Shown piece by piece: positions 1 through 11,276 of a stretch of 64,000 nucleotides of DNA (its first letter is position 1; every line of letters begins with the position of its first letter). The notes beneath the pieces are model-generated. The model was given only the letters and a program-made list of their open reading frames with translations, searched no databases and was not told where the DNA came from. This stretch comes from Brassica napus (taxonomy: Eukaryota; Streptophyta; Magnoliopsida; Brassicales; Brassicaceae): positions 20,396,423 through 20,460,422 of the forward strand of contig NC_063436.1 in the NCBI RefSeq assembly GCF_020379485.1. Reading direction: 5' to 3'. Position numbers and translations under genes: made by a program.

Positions 1-110
1 TCAGTGCATGTAATCTCCTCCCTTTTATACTATAAGTTAGATGTTAAAAAATTGCAAATCTGTCAAATTTAAAAATCAATTATCCGCGCATAGCGCGGAA
101 AACGACCTAG
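1..110 (+). mobile_element. 3' end of a Helitron
   Basis: A GC-rich hairpin (CCGCGC at 84-89, loop ATA, GCGCGG at 93-98) is followed eight bases later by CTAG at 107-110 and then a T. A short palindrome about 10 bases before CTRR, with a T host base after it, is the Helitron 3' terminus signature. The body and the 5' TC end lie upstream of the window. Confidence 0.65.
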
Positions 111-1014
111 TTTTATTAACAAAAGGAACATTTTTAGCTCATGAGATTAGGTTAAAATATAAATAAAAATGGATCATGAGATGATGTTTGCAATGACATA
201 TCACTCAAAATGATGTTAGCAATGACATGGACATGAAAATAATTATTATTTTCTACAATTCTAATATTATTTTCTACATTTCTAATAAAAAGGTAAAACA
301 TAAACAAAATACAAAATGTTGTTCTGTTTCTGTTGCTTTTTTTGACTAATATTTCTGTTGCTTTTTATTACCACGAGTTATTAAATTTCTATCCTAGAGA
401 GTTTAACTTTGTTAACCAAAAAAAAAATCCTGGAGAGTTGTTACATACGATATATGGCAAGATTTATTTCAGACGTTTAGTGTACAGATTTTTACTAGAT
501 AAAATATTCCTTTTATTTCATAATTGTTAACAAAAACATATAAATTAGTATGTTAACTATAAAAGTATTTAAATTGTTCGTATAATATATTAATCCGCAG
601 AAGCCTTCTGAGCCCTACGAAAGGAATAATGGGATTATCTAGCAAGATCCAGCAATAGGTCACGTTTAAACCATTATGGTTACTCTGTTAATCGAAAAAA
701 CCGTTGTCAATTTAACAAACAGAACCCCAATGATACTTAGTCACGACAATCAGGTGAAAAATTAATTCAAATAGTAACAATCATATTATTCAAGAGATAC
801 ACCACATTCACTCATTTCAGTATTTCACCAATAATATTGTTTATCACGAATTGACGACAATGGCACTGTTGGGTGGCTATTTAAATCCATCCACCTCTAT
901 TTCCACTCTAAAGCAGTATAGTGTCCAACGTTACCGCTTCCACCACTACTACCACCATTCTCTCACTTCTCTTGTATACCGTATATTATTAGGTAACAAA
1001 AGTAACAACTAATT
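111..1014. other. Intergenic, no gene seen
   Basis: AT-rich DNA without a convincing coding signal. It holds short near-repeats such as the two GATGTT(T/A)GCAATGACAT stretches near 183-227. The right part is probably the distal promoter of the VTL5 gene. Confidence 0.6.
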
Positions 1015-1143
1015 AATAAACAAATCGTCCCACTCTTATTTTCTATTTAAGGCGTGAGCTCTCCACACTCTTAGTGCACAAAAAAAAATCAATAAACAAA
1101 TTTTCCCACTCTTATTTTCTATTTAAGGCGTGAGCTCTCCACA
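1015..1143 (+). promoter_or_regulatory. Tandemly duplicated 53-bp core-promoter segment of VTL5
   Basis: Positions 1015-1067 and 1091-1143 are almost identical, differing only at a CG/TT pair. Each contains a TATA-like TCTATTTAAG and the downstream GGCGTGAGCTCTCCACA. The period is 76 bp, and the second copy ends about 50 bp before the VTL5 start codon. Both copies therefore carry a possible TATA box and initiation region. The promoter role is inferred from position and the TATA-like motif. Confidence 0.5.
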
Positions 1144-1194
1144 AGCCTTCTCATAGAACAAAGTTTAAGTACTACTTAGTAAGAATTACACAGC

Positions 1195-2360
1195 ATGGCT
1201 TCCAACTTTGAGCTTTCAGAAAGAAGCAGCCCAAAACAACATAGAATCAGTCCAAGAGCAGAGAAGGAGGAGGTGGACTACATGCAGAGAGCTCAGTGGC
1301 TAAGAGCTGCCTTGCTCGGATCCAACGATGGTCTGGTCACAGTCGCGTCTCTCATGATGGGTGTTGGTTCTATCAAAGAAGACGTAAAAGCAATGTTGCT
1401 TGTTGGTTTTGCCGGCCTTGTAGCAGGTGCGTGCAGTATGGCCATTGGAGAGTTTGTTTCTGTGTGCACACAAAGGGATATTGAAACTGCTCAGATGAAG
1501 AGAGCTATTGAGACTGAGACATCACTATCAGCAATCGACGAACAAGATGAGGTAAAGTGTATACACAGTAACCATGTGGTTTCTAAACACTAAACCTTAA
1601 CTACAATAAAAATAAAAAAAAATTGATATTACGTATTTCCCATAAAAATAAACCGAAAGATTGGTAATCCGTCACGATTGTTTTGTATCTGAAAAATGCA
1701 TCCCAATCTATAGTATAAATTTTGCTTCAATATGTGTAAGATTGATATCAATTTGTTTTTTTTTTTCCAACCCAAATCCGCATCGTTTTTTTTAAATACC
1801 ATGAGGTTCGTAAGCCAAAAGCGCAGCATTATGTTAAACAAAATATGTTTGCGTTTGAATTTTCACCGTCTACATATATTCTGAAAATAATTGTGTTGGC
1901 AAAAAGTATTTATTTTGTTTGACATATGAATGCTAATATATAAATTGGCATTTTTGAACACTTGAAACTAACATTTTATATATATAAGAGATACCAATAG
2001 GTTATGGGATGTTATACTGGGACCTTAATGACATGACATATGTAAACTTAATGGCAGGAGGAGAAGAAAGAGCGGCTACCAAATCCAGGACAAGCAGCAC
2101 TGGCATCAGCGTTAGCATTTTCAGTGGGAGCAGCAATGCCGCTTCTTGCAGCTGTATTCATAGAGAATCATAAGGTAAGAATGGCGGTGGTAGCGATTGT
2201 GGCCACCCTGGCATTATTGGTGTTTGGAGTGACCGGTGCGGTCCTGGGAAAAACAAGTGTGTTCAAGTCAAGCGTTAGGGTGGTGATTGGTGGCTGGATG
2301 GCTATGGTTCTTACCTTTGGTCTTACCAAGTTCATTGGTTCCGAAGCCATGCAAATCTAG
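1195..2360 (+). CDS. VTL5: Vacuolar iron transporter-like protein (VTL5-like)
   Basis: Two exons, 1195-1551 and 2058-2360, join in frame (GAG|gtaaag and gcag|GAGG) to give 219 residues. The protein has the short CCC1/VIT layout: a soluble N terminus of about 30 residues, the signature QWLRAALLGSNDGLVTVASL near residues 33-52, a second hydrophobic segment (LLVGFAGLVAGACSMAIGEF), then after the intron three more membrane spans. The long cytosolic metal-binding insert of true VIT1 proteins is absent, which marks the nodulin-21/VTL class. That class is thought to move Fe2+ (or Mn2+) into the vacuole and lower cytosolic iron. Assignment to VTL5 (At3g25190) rests on synteny and length recalled from Arabidopsis. 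The reading frame is intact. The start codon is the first ATG after the duplicated promoter. Confidence 0.88.
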
Positions 2361-3654
2361 ACACTCTTTCGGTGATCATCTTGTTTTCATGCATCTCAAT
2401 TAATAATGTTTGTATCATATAAGCACGCTATCTCACCTCAACTATGTATGAAATGTAAAATACATCAAGCGCACAATAAACACCCAAAAAGGTTAAATAA
2501 ATGGTTTTGTTAATCGATCTTTCATTTGACAGTTTACTTATTTTAAGTGATAATACCTAGAAGTCAGCAGGGAACGTCTCCTTTACTAATCAGGGTACTC
2601 ATTAAAGCACTGAAAAATATCCAAACGCAACTACAAGAACTGGTTACTGGTTATAGAGTGTTATTTAAAGTACTAGCATATCTAAACTCGAGACTAGTGT
2701 AAGATGAGTGTGGTGTGGGTAAAATAGCAACAATTTCCATGAATTCTGATATTGTTCGATCTACGTACCCCACACAGTACTCCACTGGGAGCCTTTGAAA
2801 GAAAAAAAATATGCAAGTAGTACGTATTATAATGGTCACGGACCTGCTGTCCAAAAAAAAGAAAAAAAAATGGTCACGGACCTACTCATGCAAGCAACTA
2901 ACTTTTGAATTTTATCCAAAACGGGAGTGGAACACCTGTTTAATTATTAAAAGAGTGTTGGTTTTGTGCTCCATATCTAAAAGTCAGACTGCTCTAAGAC
3001 TCATTAACTATCCATTAATGTTGGAATGCATAGGTTTACATCAACTATAATTTACTTAAGTAACTTTCGGTAGACATAATTAAAACCACCCTTGTAATTG
3101 TTCCACAAACCATTACACACGGCCGATACTCTACAGTAAATCCCTCGAAAACTTTGAGCCATCCTCAAGAATGGACTAGAATGGTGATATTTTGTGGGCT
3201 TAGTTTTTGTCTTTTATGCACTTTGTGTGTCTTTGGATGAAACATCATGCATTTTTGTGTCTTTGGATGAAAGTTGAACATTGAGAGAGTTAGGTATACG
3301 GCAACATGTATGTTCACATACAGACGTTTAATTCTCTTTCCGTTTAACACCTTTCTTTATGTTAAACTCAAGATGCAGTTAAGGAGGCGCTCCGAAAATA
3401 TAGTTGTTTGTTTGCTTTGCTCTAACTTTTGTGTTATAAATTTAAATTGCTGATTGCACAATGCAAAGTGGAGTGGTGGTTGATCTCACAAACAAGTAAA
3501 TGGCCGAAGGGTACTCTTTACTCCTTTTGTCAATGATTTATGGCTAAAAATGAAATAGTGATGCAATTATTGACTCTCTCACCATGAATTTTGTATGACA
3601 GAAACAAATTCAATTCATGGCTTCTAGATAATTAACATGAATCACACACTCTCC
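2361..3654. other. Intergenic, no gene seen
   Basis: 3' flank of VTL5 and spacer. Small direct repeats are present, for example GTGTCTTTGGATGAAA twice near 3226-3271 and a TGGTCACGGACCT stretch twice near 2834 and 2872. No coding or RNA gene signal was recognised. Confidence 0.55.
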
Positions 3655-4145
3655 GAGCATTTTCAATTTCACTCTATTTTTCACTCTAAAATAGAGTTAG
3701 TAAAATGATCTGATTGTACTATATTTTTCACTACATAATAGATTGAAAAATAGGTTTACTCCAAATATAGAGTAATTTGTTTTTTTATCACTCTATTTTC
3801 TACTGTAAAATAGTAATACTATTGGAACAAACTCAAATTCTATTATAAAGTTATTCTATTTTAGAGTAAAAATTAAATAAACTACTCTCTCTGTTCCTAA
3901 AAGATAGATTTTCTAATATTTTCACACATATTAAGAAAACACATTAAACTACCATAATAAATGTATCTTTTTGTAATTTTCAATTTTTAATAACTTTGAA
4001 CCAATAGTAATTCAATAAAGTCAATTAATTTTCTTGAAATTTACAATTTTTTTATAAAAAACACAAAAAATATATCTTTATGAAACAAACATTTTTCCTA
4101 GAAAATCTATCATTAAAAAACGGAAGGAGTATTAGAGATGGTCTT
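3655..4145. mobile_element. Composite MITE region (outer element with a nested Stowaway)
   Basis: From about 3655 the sequence is a run of inverted and direct copies of CACTCTATTTT/AAAATAGAGT, a common Brassicaceae non-autonomous repeat. It resumes after the nested element with AGAGATGGTCTTAG near 4134-4147, which could be the partner of the GAGCATTTTCAATTTCACTC start. The outer limits are uncertain. The family was not identified. Confidence 0.4.
3885..4129. mobile_element. Stowaway-type MITE (245 bp)
   Basis: The terminal inverted repeats start CTCTCTCTGTTCCTAAAAGA on the left, and CTCCTTCCGTTTTTTAATGA reading inward from the right. Both run on into TAGATTTTCT. The element is flanked by TA on each side (3883-3884 and 4130-4131), the target duplication of Tc1/mariner-derived Stowaway elements. 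There is no coding capacity. Confidence 0.72.
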
Positions 4146-4399
4146 AGTTATTAAAGAACAGTGGACACTCAAACAACTCAGATTTAAAGAAGAAATACTT
4201 ACGTATATTAATTTGATTGAAATGTAAATAAACACGAATAGACAACTAAAGTTATCGACAATTGTCTAAAGATAAAAAAAAATGTGGAAAAATGCAAGAA
4301 TTGAATAACTCCCTTGCTACTTTGGAAAAAGGCACAATATGTAAATGACTCGTGATCTGCGCTCAATGTCTGTGATTCGCCGCCTAAAATCACGTTAAT

Positions 4400-4459
4400 C
4401 ACGTGGAGAGCAAATCTGTATGGATCGTATATTCGCTTTTTGGGCTATATGAAGGCCCA
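4400..4459 (+). promoter_or_regulatory. G-box and site II motifs upstream of FKBP15
   Basis: CACGTG lies at 4400-4405, TGGGCT at 4441-4446 and GGCCCA at 4454-4459, all 90-150 bp before the FKBP15 start codon. G-boxes bind bZIP/bHLH factors, and TGGGCY elements bind TCP factors in housekeeping promoters. The motifs are seen directly; function is inferred. Confidence 0.4.
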
Positions 4460-4551
4460 TTAAAAACACTTGGTCACTGTTAAAAAAAAGTCAAATACTA
4501 AAAAAAAAAAACAGATCTAGAGAGGTGAGCAAGTAAGATAGATCGAAGACG

Positions 4552-5666
4552 ATGAGGAGCTCTGCATCATCCGCCATGAAAGCTGCTGGAGTTTTGGTTC
4601 TCCTTGCCGTCTTAACATCAGGTAAATGCAGCGTCTTCTCTCTATCGTTCTCGATTGCTTGCACTGTGATTGATCATGTACACAATGTGTTTTAATTGAT
4701 ATTCGAGCTGATCTCCTTTGCTTTGTGTTGTTGTTGATGGTGATGATGTTCAGTTTATGCGAAGAAGTCAGGTGATGTGACAGAGTTGCAGATTGGTGTT
4801 AAGGTTCGCTCTTTCACGCAGCTTCCTTACTCTTTTGGTTTATGTAATTAGTTTTGCTTACATTTGTTCATTTGTACAGTTCAAGCCGAAGACATGTGAT
4901 GTTCAGGCTCACAAAGGGGACAAGATCAAGGTCCACTATCGAGTATGTGTCTTGTTGAAGCTTCTTGCTATTATGATTTGGAGAAATTCATTTCATTCGT
5001 TTTGGTATCGGATTAGCTTCAGAGCAAATTAAGATAATGAATCTGATCTAAAACGTTCTTGACGGTTAACGTAGTCCTCTTCTTCATTCAGGGAAAGTTA
5101 ACAGATGGAACTGTGTTTGATTCAAGTTTTGAGAGAGGTGATCCTATTGAGTTTGAGCTTGGGAGTGGTCAAGTCATTCCAGGTGTGTCTTTCAGTTGCA
5201 TTTGTTTGCCCCTGCATCTTTTGTTTTATTGATGGGATAGAAATTGAATGTAATGCAATTAATCTGAATGTTGCAGGATGGGACCAGGGTCTACTTGGAG
5301 CTTGTGTAGGTGAGAAGAGAAAGCTCAAAATCCCGTCCAAGCTTGGTTATGGTGACAACGGCTCACCACCGAAAATCCCCGGTAGTTTATCTTATCTTCC
5401 ATCCTTTTATATTAATGACGAGGCTAGAAGAGAACATATGATAACTAAATAACAACCAAGAGATAGAGGTTATACATAAATACTTCATCAGAAGCCTATA
5501 TTGCTATAGAGATTTCGAGGTTTTTGAATCTGCAAAGAAAAGAAAAAGAGAAAGAAAGTGAATGTGGTGGTGAATTGCAGGTGGGGCGACATTGATATTC
5601 GACACCGAGCTAGTTGCTGTGAACGGGAAACCATCCGGCGATGCAAAAACGAAGAATGAGCTTTGA
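4552..5666 (+). CDS. FKBP15-1: ER-lumenal FKBP-type peptidyl-prolyl isomerase (FKBP15)
   Basis: Six exons (4552-4621, 4754-4803, 4880-4942, 5092-5182, 5277-5381, 5581-5666) keep one frame and give 154 residues, the usual size for plant FKBP15. Residues 1 to about 25 form a signal peptide with a Leu/Val-rich core. A single FKBP domain follows, with [16 protein letters not shown], the [13 protein letters not shown] active-site strand including the conserved Trp, and [19 protein letters not shown]. The last four residues are KNEL, an HDEL/KDEL-type retrieval signal, so the protein should stay in the ER lumen and speed proline isomerisation during secretory protein folding. Two FKBP15 paralogues exist in Arabidopsis; the choice of FKBP15-1 rests on the ROF1 neighbour and remembered synteny. 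Confidence 0.92.
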
Positions 5667-6618
5667 TTGCATCCATTTCCTACTTTTTTCATTTCAAATG
5701 AAACTTGTTAAGTCGTGTTCATTTGCAATTGAATCTCGAACATGGTAGAGACTAGGGTCGTTTACTTTTTGGCTGGTTAAGGACAATAATTGTGTGTTTG
5801 GTCATAACATTAGTTATGTTGGCACTTGGCAGTTGGAAAATAACGTGGAAGCGCAGAAAGTCGGTCTATAAATCCATTTTACTGTGTTAGTCCAAGATAA
5901 ATCTTTGCAGACAATAAAATGTTATGACCATAAAATAAAGCATAGTTTTTCATAACATTATGACTAATGAAAACAGAAAATAAACCGAATTGTCTTTGAA
6001 TACGAAACAACGAGGAAATCTCAAGTAGCATAGTCATATTTATCTTGGCAGGTTTGTCGAGTGAGCTACTTTTGATCAGTATTTCTTTCACCCACATGAT
6101 TGAATCCTAGACATGCTAAAACAGTAACTTCGGAAGATGTACGTACCACTCCTGTCAATGTGGTTATTAATTTTTGTAAAAGTTGCAAAATCGTGGAATT
6201 TAAAAATACTAATCGCCATGATATCACCCCTTACTAACCGGAGCCGAACCCATAATCAAACGAAAGATCGTGGAATTAACTTTTTTTTGTTTAACCAAAT
6301 CTTGTTGGGCATTATTTAACATTTTTGCCAATCGTATAAAGAGTTCATTGTAAATAGTTAAAGCCCAGTATAATATATCTGACGTAATCATGACACGTCA
6401 TCAACATACTGTACAAGATGTTAACGGCGTCACAAGCGAAACATTGGTTCCGAATGGTAACTGCGGTTTGAGCGGTGCGGGACAAGCGGTTTAACTGCGG
6501 TGTCGTTTTAATAATTATAAAAACGTATAGATATATGGTATATGTAGAGATTTTTGTCACTGTTAACTGCGGTGCGGACAGAGCGGTTTGCAACATTCGA
6601 AGCCAATATTTGTTAGTG
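5667..6618. other. Intergenic between FKBP15 and ROF1
   Basis: No gene is seen. Positions about 6447-6605 are rich in GCGGT/ACCGC motifs, with imperfect inverted ends (TTCCGAATGGTAAC on the left, CTTCGAATGTTGCAAAC reading inward from the right). This could be a small hAT-like MITE, but no clean target duplication is visible. Confidence 0.45.
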
Positions 6619-6760
6619 TTCTGGAACAATCTTTCCGTAAGTTAACGCCGTCATCTTCTCATCCTTTTGCTCCCTCTCGTACAAATATTCTATCTCAAGG
6701 GAGCTCAAAGGAAAGGAAGTCTCTAGAAACCCTTTTATTCACAAAACCTTTTATATATAA
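6619..6760 (+). promoter_or_regulatory. Putative ROF1 core promoter with a heat-shock element
   Basis: GTTCTGGAAC at 6618-6627 fits the nTTCnnGAAn heat-shock element. A TATA box (TATATATAA) lies at 6752-6760, about 90 bp before the start codon, followed by a CT-rich leader at 6781-6820. ROF1 of Arabidopsis is heat-responsive and works with HSP90 and HsfA2, so an HSF site is plausible. A two-unit HSE is weak evidence on its own. Confidence 0.45.
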
Positions 6761-6851
6761 AACCACATTACCAACCTCAGCTCTCCTCTCAAACCGCTAC
6801 TCTCTCTTTCTCTCTCTCTCTTGCGATTCGTTACGCTGCTTTTGAATCGAG

Positions 6852-9666
6852 ATGGATGAAGATTTCGAGATGCCTCCCGTCGGCGGAATGAACGGCGACG
6901 ACGAGATGGACTTCGGCGACGACGCCTCCTTCCTCAAAGTCGGCGAGGAGAAGGAGATCCAGCAAGGCTTGAAGAAGAAGCTCCTCAAGGAAGGCGAAGG
7001 ATTCGAGACTCCTGAGAACGGCGATGAAGTCGAAGGTAAACATAACATCGAATTCGAATCTCCAATTTTTTAATCCTTCGATTTGACTCAGCTGAAATTT
7101 AATCGATCTCTTTTGCAGTGCACTACACTGGTACGTTGCTCGATGGGACCAAGTTCGATTCAAGCCGTGACAGAGGAACGCCTTTCAAATTCACTCTCGG
7201 TCAAGGTCAGTGGATTGAAATCTCTTTGATTATGATCGATAAAGCTCAGTCCCAAGCGCGTATTAGTCTCAGTATCTTGAATTTGAGATTATAGTTACAT
7301 TCTAGTATTATTTTGCTGCTAGGTTTTATCATTATTGACCTAAAGAGATTAACTTTGGTAGAGATCTGTGTGAATTGTTTGCTGATTCTTTTGTATTGGC
7401 AATGTGTGTTGCAGGTCAGGTTATTAAAGGATGGGATATTGGTATTAAGACTATGAAGAAAGGTGAAAACGCTGTTTTCACTATCCCTTCCGAGCTGGCT
7501 TATGGGGAATCTGGTTCGCCGCCGACCATTCCTGCTAATGCCACGCTTCAGTTTGATGTGGAGTTGCTTTCTTGGTCGAGTGTCAAGGATATATGCAAGG
7601 ATGGTGGCGTTTTTAAGAAGATTGTTGCTGCGGGGGAGAAGTGGGAAATGCCTAAGGATCTCGATGAAGTTCTTGGTGTGTGTCCACTTTCTTAAGAAAA
7701 TTGTGTGCGTTTGTTTCGATCTCTCTAACTGTGTTTTCCTGTGTATTTGTTTTTTTCAGTTAAGTATGTGGCTAAGCTTGAGGATGGTACGGTTGTTGGA
7801 AAATCTGATGGTGTTGAGTTCACGGTTAAAGACGGTTAGTGCTCTGTTTCTTCTGACAAATGATGGAGATGTAAGATAGTATGTTCTGTCCCTGACAATC
7901 TTTGTGGTCTGTGTCATTATATAGGTTACTTCTGCCCTGCACTTGCTAAGGCTGTGAAAACCATGAAGAAGGCAGAGAAGGTTCTTCTGACTGTTAAACC
8001 ACAATGTAAGACGGTTTTTTTTTTCAGTTGTGTTTTTATTGATCTTGGTATGGTGTTGCACATCATCTCTTATTCCAACTTGCTTATTAATGCGACAGAT
8101 GGTTTCGGGGAGAAGGGCAAGCCAGCCTCTGGTGGTGAAGCTGCGGTTCCTCCAAACGCAACCCTTGAGATCGAGCTGGAGTTAGTTTCCTGGAAGACAG
8201 TTTCTGAAGTGACCGATGACAACAAGGTCATCAAGAAAATCTTGAAAGAAGGGGAAGGATATGAGCGTCCCAATGAGGGGGCGGTTGTGAAAGGTTTATA
8301 TTTCAGATTTTGAGTGCACTTATCTCTTGTCCAATAACAGTTTCTTAAATGTCTTTTTTTTTGTTCCTTTCTGGCAGTGAAACTGATAGGGAAACTTGGA
8401 GATGGTACTGTGTTCCTAAAGAAAGGTCACGGTGAAGGTGAAGAGCCCTTTGAGTTCAAAACAGATGAAGGTATCTACTATCTACACTTCTGCAAAACTT
8501 CTGTAAACTTTTCGTTGGATGTTCCAACTTTTATCGTTCTAATTGATTTTACTGGGTGCTTTTTAACAGAGCAAGTGATCGATGGGCTTGATAAAGCTGT
8601 GTTGAAGATGAAGAAGGGTGAAGTGGCATTGGTGACCATAGACCCAGAGTATGCTTTTGGTTCAACTGAGTCAAAGCAGGAATTAGCTGTGGTGCCGCCA
8701 AACTCAACCCTCTATTATGAGGTTGACCTTGTGTCTTTCGACAAGGTTAGTTCAGTTTTGGATGTTTACCCCTCTTTCAGAGAATAAAGCAAATATGGGT
8801 GTCCAACACTTGTTTGTCACTGTTCTTTTAGGAAAGGGAATCGTGGGACATGAACACTGAGGAGAAGATTGAAGCTGCTGGTAAGAAGAAGGAAGAAGGA
8901 AATGCCAAGTTCAAAGCAGGCAAATACGCACTCGCTTCCAAGAGATACGAGAAGGTAATAAATATGAAGCTTTAGTGTTATTTTACGTTGAAGATCATCT
9001 CACATGGTTTGGTTTCTTCTCAGGCTGTCAAATACATTGAATACGACTCATCCTTCAGCGAGGAGGAGAAGAAGCAAGCGAAAGCGTTGAAAGTGGCGTG
9101 CAATCTGAACGATGCAGCTTGCAAACTGAAGTTGAAAGAATACAGGCAGGCTGAAAAGCTATGCACAAAGGTAAAACTAATTGGTGGTTAAGACTTACAT
9201 ATCCTTTTTTTTATAACTTCAGAGCTAATAATGATGGAAAATGATTTGCTTTGGATATATGTTTTAGGTGCTAGAGCTGGAAAGCACCAATGTGAAGGCC
9301 CTATACAGGAGAGCGCAGGCTTACATGGAGTTGGCTGATTTGGACTTGGCTGAGTTTGATGTCAAGAAGGCCCTTGAAGTTGATCCCGACAACAGGTTTG
9401 TCTTCTTTCATATACTGGGTGAACATTATAGATTATAAAGTTCAAATCTAAATTGTCATTTTGGCCTTTATCGAAATGATAGGGAAGTGAAGGTGGAGCA
9501 GAGAAGGCTGAAGGAGAAAATGAAGGAGTTTAACAAAAAGGAGGCCAAGTTTTACGGAAACATGTTTGCAAAACTCTCTGTAAGTATCTCTCTAATACCA
9601 GAACATTTTTGTTGATTTTAAGCGTAATTAACCAAACTTTATTTGGGTGAGAATGTGCAGAAGTGA
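6852..9666 (+). CDS. ROF1: Multidomain FKBP with TPRs, ROF1/FKBP62
   Basis: Thirteen exons: 6852-7035, 7119-7205, 7415-7675, 7760-7834, 7925-8005, 8099-8293, 8378-8470, 8570-8745, 8832-8954, 9024-9170, 9268-9395, 9483-9579 and 9661-9666. They stay in frame and give 550 residues, within one of my recollection for Arabidopsis ROF1. An acidic N terminus precedes three FKBP domains (about 60-147, 178-263 and 295-384). The first is the best conserved ([18 protein letters not shown], then [14 protein letters not shown]). Residues about 390-540 form three TPR motifs for binding the HSP90 C terminus, followed by a basic segment that could bind calmodulin. The last exon codes only Lys and the stop. 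The role is a co-chaperone and prolyl isomerase in cytosol and nucleus that sustains acquired thermotolerance. The downstream domains lack several aromatic pocket residues and may be inactive. Confidence 0.94.
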
Positions 9667-10427
9667 AGCAGCAGCATCGTGGAGAATGTGGTTCACTCGC
9701 TTTGGATGTTTTTCTCTTTTCTGTACCTTTGCCTAATTTCGATTAAGTTGTGTTTTTAGATAAGACTCCTCAAGACATTGTTGTTCTTTATTAAATGTTA
9801 GCTTTTGATAATTTATAACCGAGATTCTCGTCGTCCCTTGTGTGAATCGATTAGAATTTACCAGGAAAATTTTTACATGTTGATTTCCTAATCGTTCACA
9901 ACTTTGGTTGCTCTGTTCAGAGCTTTGCCACGTTCTATCGAAACTTATCAAACACGCTCTCGCTCTTTTTTTTTTTGATCAAATCAAACACGGTCTTGCT
10001 CTTCTACCGAAGTTCAACCAATTAGGATGGAAGCACTTCTACTAAACGTCCTACGTTAATTGATGTGACCAATGAAGAATAAAAAGAAACACGAACGGTG
10101 CATAAAATGAACTTTGCTTTAGGGTATATTAATATTCTTGTAAGAATTAAAAAGGAATATACTTGGCTGCTCTAAATCTTGTTCGTCCATACGACTTGGA
10201 AAAAATCCTCAGGTGCCATCGGATATCCTTCCTAGGCACTGGTCTTACGTCAGATGAGATACCATAACAAATTGTAAAAGCCAAAAAATAAAAAACAAAC
10301 ATAGAAAAGAAAAAAGAAACAAAGGAATATTCCCAGCTAAATGCTCCACCATAACCACTCAAACGCTCACTTTAAATTCGATTCTCTCACCTTTTCACTT
10401 CTCACTCGTCACTAAAAACACTCATCT
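9667..10427. other. ROF1 3' flank and DUF506 promoter
   Basis: No coding signal was recognised. A short near-duplicate (TCAAACACGCTCTCGCTCTT and TCAAACACGGTCTTGCTCTT) occurs near 9948 and 9986. The last 100 bases are CT/CA-rich, as expected for the leader of the next gene. Confidence 0.55.
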
Positions 10428-11276
10428 ATGGCGATCTTCACTAAAACAAAACGTGTCACGGACCCACTAGACGATGAAGCCAAGGCTCGGATCTTCAGCA
10501 ACCACAGCAGCACACTAGAAGACCAAGACTCTCCCGAAATCTGCGAACTCGAGTTTCTAGAAGATGGTCTCGAAGACAGATCACAAACACTCTACGACTC
10601 TGACTCCGACTTGTCTGAAAATTCCGCAACGGAACGTTCCAGTGAAGAAGCTAGTGAGAAAATCTTAAAAATGGCCTTGAGCTTCTCCGACTATGATCCT
10701 TACCAAAACATATTGCTAGCTCACGTTTCGAGAGCAGCGGAAGCATATTCCGCTTTCAGATCCAAGCGGAAACATGTTTTCAAAGACAAGGTAGCATCAT
10801 TTCTACTAGAGCTCGGACACAACGCCGCCGTTTGCGTTTCGAAATGGAACTCGTCATCTAAACTCACCGCCGGGAGTTACGACTTCATCGACGTCGTTTA
10901 CAAACCCCCTGGTGATAAGACATCCGTTCGTTACTTTGTCGATCTAGACTTTGCTTCCGAGTTCGAGATCGCGAGGCCCACACCCCAATACGCGCGTGTG
11001 TTGCAGTTGCTGCCTCGTGTTTTTGTTGGGAAGGAAGAGAATCTTAGGACGGTTGTGAGAGAGGCTTGCGCCGCGGCGAAGAGGTCGATGAAGAGCCGTG
11101 GCTTGTCTCTACCACCGTGGCGGAGATTCTCTTACTTGCAACACAAGTGGTTCGGTCCGTGCACGAGAAGGGTTGGATCTGGTTTGGAAGTGACGCCGTT
11201 GAATAAAGACGCCGTTAGCTGTCGTTCTGTGGGGTTTGATGACGCCGTCAATGGGCGTTTGTTCATCAGGACGTGA
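10428..11276 (+). CDS. DUF506 (PDDEXK-like) protein
   Basis: Single uninterrupted exon of 282 residues. An acidic, Ser-rich N terminus (about 1-90) precedes the DUF506 core: a region near residues 100-175 with LLELGHNAAVCVSKWNSSSK and GSYDFIDVV, then RYFVDLDFASEFEIARPTPQ, the typical (V)DLDFxxxFEIARPT signature, and a C-terminal block with LPPWRRFSYLQHKWFGP. The family is annotated as related to PDDEXK nucleases. Several members are stress- or root-hair-related repressors, but I know of no demonstrated enzymatic activity. It is probably the orthologue of At3g25240 by position. Its 3' half is duplicated as a dead fragment at 14921-15214. Confidence 0.88.
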   Translation: MAIFTKTKRVTDPLDDEAKARIFSNHSSTLEDQDSPEICELEFLEDGLEDRSQTLYDSDSDLSENSATERSSEEASEKILKMALSFSDYDPYQNILLAHVSRAAEAYSAFRSKRKHVFKDKVASFLLELGHNAAVCVSKWNSSSKLTAGSYDFIDVVYKPPGDKTSVRYFVDLDFASEFEIARPTPQYARVLQLLPRVFVGKEENLRTVVREACAAAKRSMKSRGLSLPPWRRFSYLQHKWFGPCTRRVGSGLEVTPLNKDAVSCRSVGFDDAVNGRLFIRT

